In this document: positions 60,711 through 64,000 of the stretch, piece after piece
How the letters are laid out: every line of letters starts with the position of its first letter
Numbering within the stretch: the first letter of the stretch is position 1
Source: Tubulanus polymorphus
Lineage: Eukaryota > Nemertea > Palaeonemertea > Tubulaniformes > Tubulanidae
Direction: 5' to 3'
Assembly: GCF_964204645.1 (NCBI RefSeq)
Contig: NC_134031.1
Coordinates: forward strand, 21,513,307 to 21,577,306
Length of the DNA: 64,000 bases
Translations under genes and position numbers: made by a program
The notes under the pieces: model-generated
Databases searched by the model: none
What the model was told of the DNA's origin: nothing
The model's input: only the letters and a program-made list of their open reading frames with translations

Positions 60711-60910
60711 NNNNNNNNNNNNNNNNNNNNNNNNNNNNNNNNNNNNNNNNNNNNNNNNNNNNNNNNNNNNNNNNNNNNNNNNNNNNNNNNNNNNNNNNNN
60801 NNNNNNNNNNNNNNNNNNNNNNNNNNNNNNNNNNNNNNNNNNNNNNNNNNNNNNNNNNNNNNNNNNNNNNNNNNNNNNNNNNNNNNNNNNNNNNNNNNNN
60901 NNNNNNNNNN
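60711..60910. other. Assembly gap (200 N)
   Basis: A run of exactly 200 N separates the telomere-linked repeats from the AT-rich Polinton-like segment. The round size suggests a scaffolding placeholder, so the two sides need not be adjacent in the genome. Confidence 0.99.
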
Positions 60911-60912
60911 AT

Positions 60913-61083
60913 GCTTCATTTCAGTTAGGATCGGTTATGACATTAATTTCTACTGGTGTCATAACATTTTCGAACATCAAGCCTATGGAATATAAATCAG
61001 GTAAGAACGAAACAGATGTACTACAACCAAACAGCGAAACAGAAAATGAATCAGAACAAAAATTAACTAAAATAAATGAGTGA
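60913..61083 (+). CDS. C-terminal end of an unidentified protein, 5' end in the gap
   Basis: The frame is open from the gap to the TGA at 61081 (56 codons before the stop). It starts with a hydrophobic stretch (GSVMTLISTGVITF), possibly the end of a membrane segment, followed by a polar Asn/Glu/Ser-rich tail. The stop overlaps the ATG of the next small frame (61076), typical of tight viral-style packing. I do not recognise the family. Confidence 0.45.
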   Translation, partial: ASFQLGSVMTLISTGVITFSNIKPMEYKSGKNETDVLQPNSETENESEQKLTKINE

Positions 61084-61183
61084 TAGCGTTAAGAAAAAGG
61101 CTAGATCCGAGAAACAAATTATATGGGCAAGAGAATTAGGTAAAAGATCTTCAGAATTAAAAAAAGCTAAAAAAAGAAATTAA
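61076..61183 (+). CDS. Small basic protein (35 aa), possibly the N-terminus of a split membrane protein
   Basis: A 35-aa Lys/Arg-rich frame starts at an ATG overlapping the previous stop: MSDSVKKKARSEK at the start and ELKKAKKRN at the end. It terminates in an A-rich stretch. In the -1 frame the reading continues at once into a 79-codon segment with a transmembrane helix (61171-61419) that has no ATG of its own. The two are probably one gene broken by a 1-base change in the A run, by sequencing error, or joined by frameshifting. The family is not recognised. Confidence 0.45.
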   Translation: MSDSVKKKARSEKQIIWARELGKRSSELKKAKKRN

Positions 61184-61419
61184 CTGATATAAATGAATCA
61201 CAGACTTTATCTGATATTGATTCAAATAATAATCCATCTGATTCTTCTAATGCTGGAAGTAATTATAAATTATATATTACAATTGGATTAGTAACAGTTA
61301 TTATATTATCCGGTGTAATATATAAATCAAAATTCAAATCTGATGATAAAGATGATTCCAATGACAATAAACCTATTATACCAGAAAATAAGTCAAATCA
61401 TAAAGTCATTGAAACTTAA
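61171..61419 (+). pseudogene. Transmembrane segment in the -1 frame of the preceding small gene
   Basis: The frame is open from 61171 to the TAA at 61417. After a polar Ser/Asp/Asn-rich stretch it has one hydrophobic helix (LYITIGLVTVIILSGVIY) followed by a charged Asp/Lys/Asn tail. There is no start codon before the helix, so it needs the upstream 35-aa frame. The layout (basic N-terminus, one membrane span, polar tail) suggests a small single-pass membrane protein; its role is unknown. Confidence 0.4.
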
Positions 61420-61449
61420 TCTAAATTATTATTAATGGATTAAAATAAG

Positions 61450-62097
61450 ATGAAAAAAGAACAATATTTAAGAGATTTATATTATAACCCAGAAAGTGAA
61501 GTATCATATTCTAACGTTTCAGAATTATGGAATAAAATTAAATCTGATGATGAAAATGGTAATATAAAATATAGTGAATTGAAATCATGGTTACAAAATC
61601 AACCAACATATCAAATCCACCAGAAAATGGATAAAACTTATTTAACAAGAAAGGTTATGGTTTCATATATCGATCAACAATGGCAAGCAGATTTAATTGA
61701 CATGAAGAACTTAGAGGAATACAACAAAGGATATTTCTGGATATTAAATGTTATAGACATATTCAGTAGATACGCATGGTCAATTCCAATCAAAAATAAA
61801 ACTGGAATAGAAGTAACAAATGCTTTTAAATCAATATTTAAAGAAGCTATTCCAGATAAGATACAATTTGATGAAGGTAAGGAATTCTATAACAAACATT
61901 TTAAAAAACTATTATCTGATAACGATGTAGATTATTTTTCAACACACTCAGATAAAAAAGCATCTATTATAGAAAGATTTAATAAAACATTGAAAACTAG
62001 AATGTGGAAATATTTTACTGCTAATGAAACATATAAATATATCGATGTATTAGATGATTTAGTGAAAGGTTATAAAATTCTAAACAAAGTTCTATAA
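61450..62097 (+). CDS. Polinton/Maverick integrase, catalytic part (frameshifted from its C-terminus)
   Basis: This is a 215-aa DDE integrase of the retrovirus-like (rve) fold, which would insert the element's DNA. The N-terminal 60 residues (LRDLYYNPES..., WLQNQPTYQIH) have the form usual for Polinton integrases. The catalytic core starts at QQWQADLIDM (Asp 81), continues through VIDIFSRYAW, QFDEGKEF (Asp 141) and IIERFNKTLK (Glu 175), with 33 residues between the second Asp and the Glu. The frame ends at 62097 just where the family normally continues. The rest of the protein lies in another frame from 62100, so there is an apparent 1-base frameshift near 62073-62078, in an A run. It is either inactivated or a sequencing error. 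Confidence 0.85.
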   Translation: MKKEQYLRDLYYNPESEVSYSNVSELWNKIKSDDENGNIKYSELKSWLQNQPTYQIHQKMDKTYLTRKVMVSYIDQQWQADLIDMKNLEEYNKGYFWILNVIDIFSRYAWSIPIKNKTGIEVTNAFKSIFKEAIPDKIQFDEGKEFYNKHFKKLLSDNDVDYFSTHSDKKASIIERFNKTLKTRMWKYFTANETYKYIDVLDDLVKGYKILNKVL

Positions 62098-62099
62098 AT

Positions 62100-62540
62100 A
62101 TGAAACCTATACAAGCTAGAAAAGAAGATAATTCAGAAATAGTTTGGAATAATTTATATGGCGCATTTGTTACACATGATTTCGGAGAACCTAAATTTAA
62201 AATTGGACAACACGTTAGAATATCTAAATATAGAAAAACATTTTATAAAGGTTATACCCCTAATTTTACAGAAGAAATATTCAAGATTAAAAAGATAATA
62301 TTAACTAAACCATTTGTTTATAAATTAGAAGATTTAAAAGATGAAGAAATATTAGGTTATTTCTATGAACAAGAATTATCACTTGTACCAAATCCAGATG
62401 AAATAGAATACAAAATAGAAAAATTATTGAAAACAAAAACTCTTAAAGGAAAAAAGTATTCTTTGGTGAAATATAAAGGATATGATGATAAATTTGATGA
62501 ATGGATTTTATCTAGTAAAATTAAAAGAATAAATGAATAA
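62100..62540 (+). CDS. Integrase C-terminal part: SH3-like segment and chromodomain
   Basis: This 146-aa frame begins MKPIQARKED, the segment that normally follows the integrase core, so it is the displaced C-terminus rather than an independent gene. Residues 31-66 (PKFKIGQHVRISKYRK...) resemble the integrase C-terminal SH3-like fold. Residues about 100-145 are a chromodomain: YKIEKLLKTK, YSLVKYKGYDDKFDEWI. Chromodomains on such integrases are thought to steer integration to particular chromatin. The ATPase gene's ATG overlaps its last 8 bases. Confidence 0.85.
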   Translation: MKPIQARKEDNSEIVWNNLYGAFVTHDFGEPKFKIGQHVRISKYRKTFYKGYTPNFTEEIFKIKKIILTKPFVYKLEDLKDEEILGYFYEQELSLVPNPDEIEYKIEKLLKTKTLKGKKYSLVKYKGYDDKFDEWILSSKIKRINE

Positions 62541-63144
62541 AGATTTATTTATATTTGAACCGCATAATATGTTAATAACTGGAGTAACCAATTGTGGTAA
62601 AACACATTTCATATTAGATTTGTTAGAAACTATTTATAAGAATCATTTTGATAATATAATATTATTCTGTCCTACTTATGAAATGAATAAAACATATAAT
62701 AGAGATATAGTTAAGATGAAAAAGTTTATTATATTAAATCCTAAAACAGTAAAAGAAAATTTAGATAATTGTATAACAATAGCAATTCATACTTATAAAG
62801 GATCAAATACATTATTCATTGTAGATGATTGCGCAAATTTACATGATTCAAAAGTTAGAGAAATTGAGTTATGTTATCTAGCTTTCTCTGGGAGACATTT
62901 TGGGATAACAACATGGGTTTTAAATCAAAAATATAATTCAATTGTTAAAGACTTTAGGGAGAATATAAGATTTCTAGTTTTATTTTACAATAAAGATAGA
63001 AAATCTATGCAACAATCATTGGAAGAAAATCAAATTATACCTACTGAATTACATGATGGATATATGAATAAATTAAAGAATAATAAAGGTTCAAAATTAT
63101 TACTGAGATTACAATTTCCATATGAATATAAATTTATAAGATAA
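62533..63144 (+). CDS. FtsK/HerA-type DNA-packaging ATPase (A32-like) of a Polinton
   Basis: This 203-aa protein is of the type that pumps DNA into virions in Polinton-like viruses and adenovirus/poxvirus relatives. Walker A is GVTNCGKT (17-24), Walker B is TLFIVDDC (93-100, Asp 98/99), and a conserved stretch follows with SGRHFGITTWVLNQKYNSI (119-137), including the Gln used as sensor in this family. The length is typical for Polinton ATPases and no interruption is seen. The ATG overlaps the stop of the integrase C-terminal frame (ATGAATAA), so the genes are packed as in a virus. It converges with the zinc-finger gene to its right. Confidence 0.9.
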   Translation: MNKDLFIFEPHNMLITGVTNCGKTHFILDLLETIYKNHFDNIILFCPTYEMNKTYNRDIVKMKKFIILNPKTVKENLDNCITIAIHTYKGSNTLFIVDDCANLHDSKVREIELCYLAFSGRHFGITTWVLNQKYNSIVKDFRENIRFLVLFYNKDRKSMQQSLEENQIIPTELHDGYMNKLKNNKGSKLLLRLQFPYEYKFIR

Positions 63145-63173
63145 CTATTTATAATTTGGAATATTATAGAAAC

Positions 63174-63262
63174 TAATTTATATATCTATGTACAAGACGT
63201 ACGAGTAAGAAAGTAAGATTCTTAGATTCTTACGTACGTCTAGTACATAGATATATAAATTA
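63174..63262. terminator. Long palindromic hairpin 1 between convergent genes
   Basis: A perfect 20-bp outer stem (63174-63193 with 63243-63262) is followed by an A-A mismatch, an 8-bp stem agacgtac/gtacgtct and a TAAGAA/TTCTTA pair around a short loop. It lies 30 bp after the ATPase stop. It may form the 3' ends of transcripts, as palindromes do in some large DNA viruses; this is inference. Confidence 0.55.
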
Positions 63263-63410
63263 TTAAATGAATTATGTAAAAATGAATAAATTATATGTTT
63301 TCTCTTAATAATAATAAAAATAGATTATATTATAACTATTTCTATACTTAGATTAATAATTTTTTTTTAATTTAAATGTTTTTAATTTTTATGAAAACTA
63401 TTATATGTAT

Positions 63411-63486
63411 CTATGTACTAGACGTACGAGTAAGAAAGTAAGATTTCTTGGATTCTTGGATTCTTACTCGTACGTCTAGTACATAG
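63411..63486. terminator. Long palindromic hairpin 2 between convergent genes
   Basis: A perfect 26-bp inverted repeat (63411-63436 with 63461-63486) surrounds a 24-nt loop. The arm core (gtactagacgtacgagtaag) is nearly the same as in hairpin 1. Imperfect pairing extends outward to about 63394 and 63503. It lies 25 bp beyond the stop of the minus-strand zinc-finger gene. Confidence 0.55.
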
Positions 63487-63510
63487 TTATATAAATTAGT
63501 TTTATAATAA

Positions 63511-64000
63511 TTATTCTAATTTTGTTTCTAATATATTTATAAAATCATCTCTGTTTATATCTAATTCACCAAAAGTCTTAGGTAGATTTATTAATTTTAA
63601 TTGAGCCATCTTAACATAATAATTAGTAGGTATATTAGCTTTTTCTCTTAATTTTTCTAAGTATTCATCAAAATCATCATTATCAAAATCAAATTGATAT
63701 CCAAAATGTTTTATCAGATAACTTAAATCTATTTTTCTAATATATAATAATTTATATATTTGTTTAGGATTATCTTCTGCATAAGCTAATAATTTATCAT
63801 ATAAAAACTTATAGAATATATAATATTGGTTAGTTTTAGGATTAAAATATCTGATATATTTATTTGGGTTATTTAACAATGGTATCATACTCACCATTTT
63901 ATAAACATTAATTAGATGTAACTTTGATTTATAATGAGTATTTTCATCAACAGGATCAATTTTCTTATTACAATATTGGCACGTTTTATTTCTTTCTATT
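63511..64000 (-). CDS. C2H2 zinc-finger protein of the Polinton segment, 5' end beyond the window
   Basis: The frame is open on the minus strand from the right edge to the stop at 63511. An internal Met lies at 63897, but the frame continues upstream and encodes a zinc finger, CQYC with 11 residues to His and then five to a second His (about 63919-63981), so the true start lies off the edge. The downstream 128 residues are rich in Tyr, Asn, Lys and Asp, with no domain I can name (YFNPKTNQYYIFYKFLYDKL, then acidic FDFDNDDFDEYLEKL). The protein could bind nucleic acid. It converges with the ATPase gene across the two hairpins. Confidence 0.65.
   Translation of the reverse strand, partial: IERNKTCQYCNKKIDPVDENTHYKSKLHLINVYKMVSMIPLLNNPNKYIRYFNPKTNQYYIFYKFLYDKLLAYAEDNPKQIYKLLYIRKIDLSYLIKHFGYQFDFDNDDFDEYLEKLREKANIPTNYYVKMAQLKLINLPKTFGELDINRDDFINILETKLE

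Larger units (their letters stand above)
60911..64000. mobile_element. Polinton/Maverick element, partial
   Basis: This is an AT-rich, densely packed block with an rve-type integrase carrying a chromodomain, a packaging-type ATPase and small genes. The integrase-ATPase pair is diagnostic of Polintons/Mavericks. No terminal inverted repeats, protein-primed polymerase, protease or capsid genes are in view; they would lie in the gap or beyond the right edge. Base composition differs sharply from the GC-richer PLE ORFs. Confidence 0.85.

Noticed and set aside
60686-60919. A 77-codon minus-strand frame across the gap
   Set aside because: It consists almost entirely of N.

Overview
The window is eukaryotic, most likely from an invertebrate animal. 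It carries TTAGGG telomere repeats, a Penelope-like retroelement (PLE) with a GIY-YIG endonuclease, tRNA-like repeats and part of a Polinton/Maverick DNA element. I cannot name the species, and no ordinary host gene is visible.

Layout. (1) 1-50682 is one satellite array. 102-bp monomers are grouped as A-B-C trimers of 306 bp, with nested tandem duplications of about 0.9, 3.3-3.5, 4.5 and 17.5 kb, all in register with 102 bp. (2) 50683-50910 is 38 perfect TTAGGG repeats. (3) 50911-57251 is a minus-sense PLE. It has a 518-aa ORF1 with a complete SGNH-hydrolase triad and an RT plus GIY-YIG ORF2, joined by a textbook -1 frameshift heptamer directly before the ORF1 stop. About 2.2 kb of repeat-rich leader lies upstream. 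(4) 57252-58198 is an apparently identical copy of the element's 3' 947 bp, truncated at its 5' side. (5) 58199-59276 is a second TTAGGG array. (6) 59277-60710 holds four and a part head-to-tail ~335-bp units, each with a tRNA-like head and PLE-like termini. (7) 60711-60910 is a run of N. (8) 60911-64000 is very AT-rich and is part of a Polinton/Maverick: two small membrane-protein remnants, a frameshifted integrase with chromodomain, a packaging-type ATPase, twin hairpins and a convergent zinc-finger gene running off the right edge.

How it fits together. TTAGGG reads rightward on the + strand. Both the PLE and the 335-bp units have their sense 3' end, which carries degenerate CCTAA-type repeats, against a TTAGGG tract. 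That is the polarity expected if a 3'-OH G-strand telomere end primed reverse transcription and telomerase later re-capped the product. The 335-bp units share end blocks with the PLE and look like a non-autonomous partner. The satellite also carries a telomere-like GGGTTAGGGT in most C monomers and ends abruptly in TTAGGG repeats. The region therefore reads as a layered chromosome-end (or former chromosome-end) domain. The Polinton part lies beyond a gap and may not be physically adjacent.
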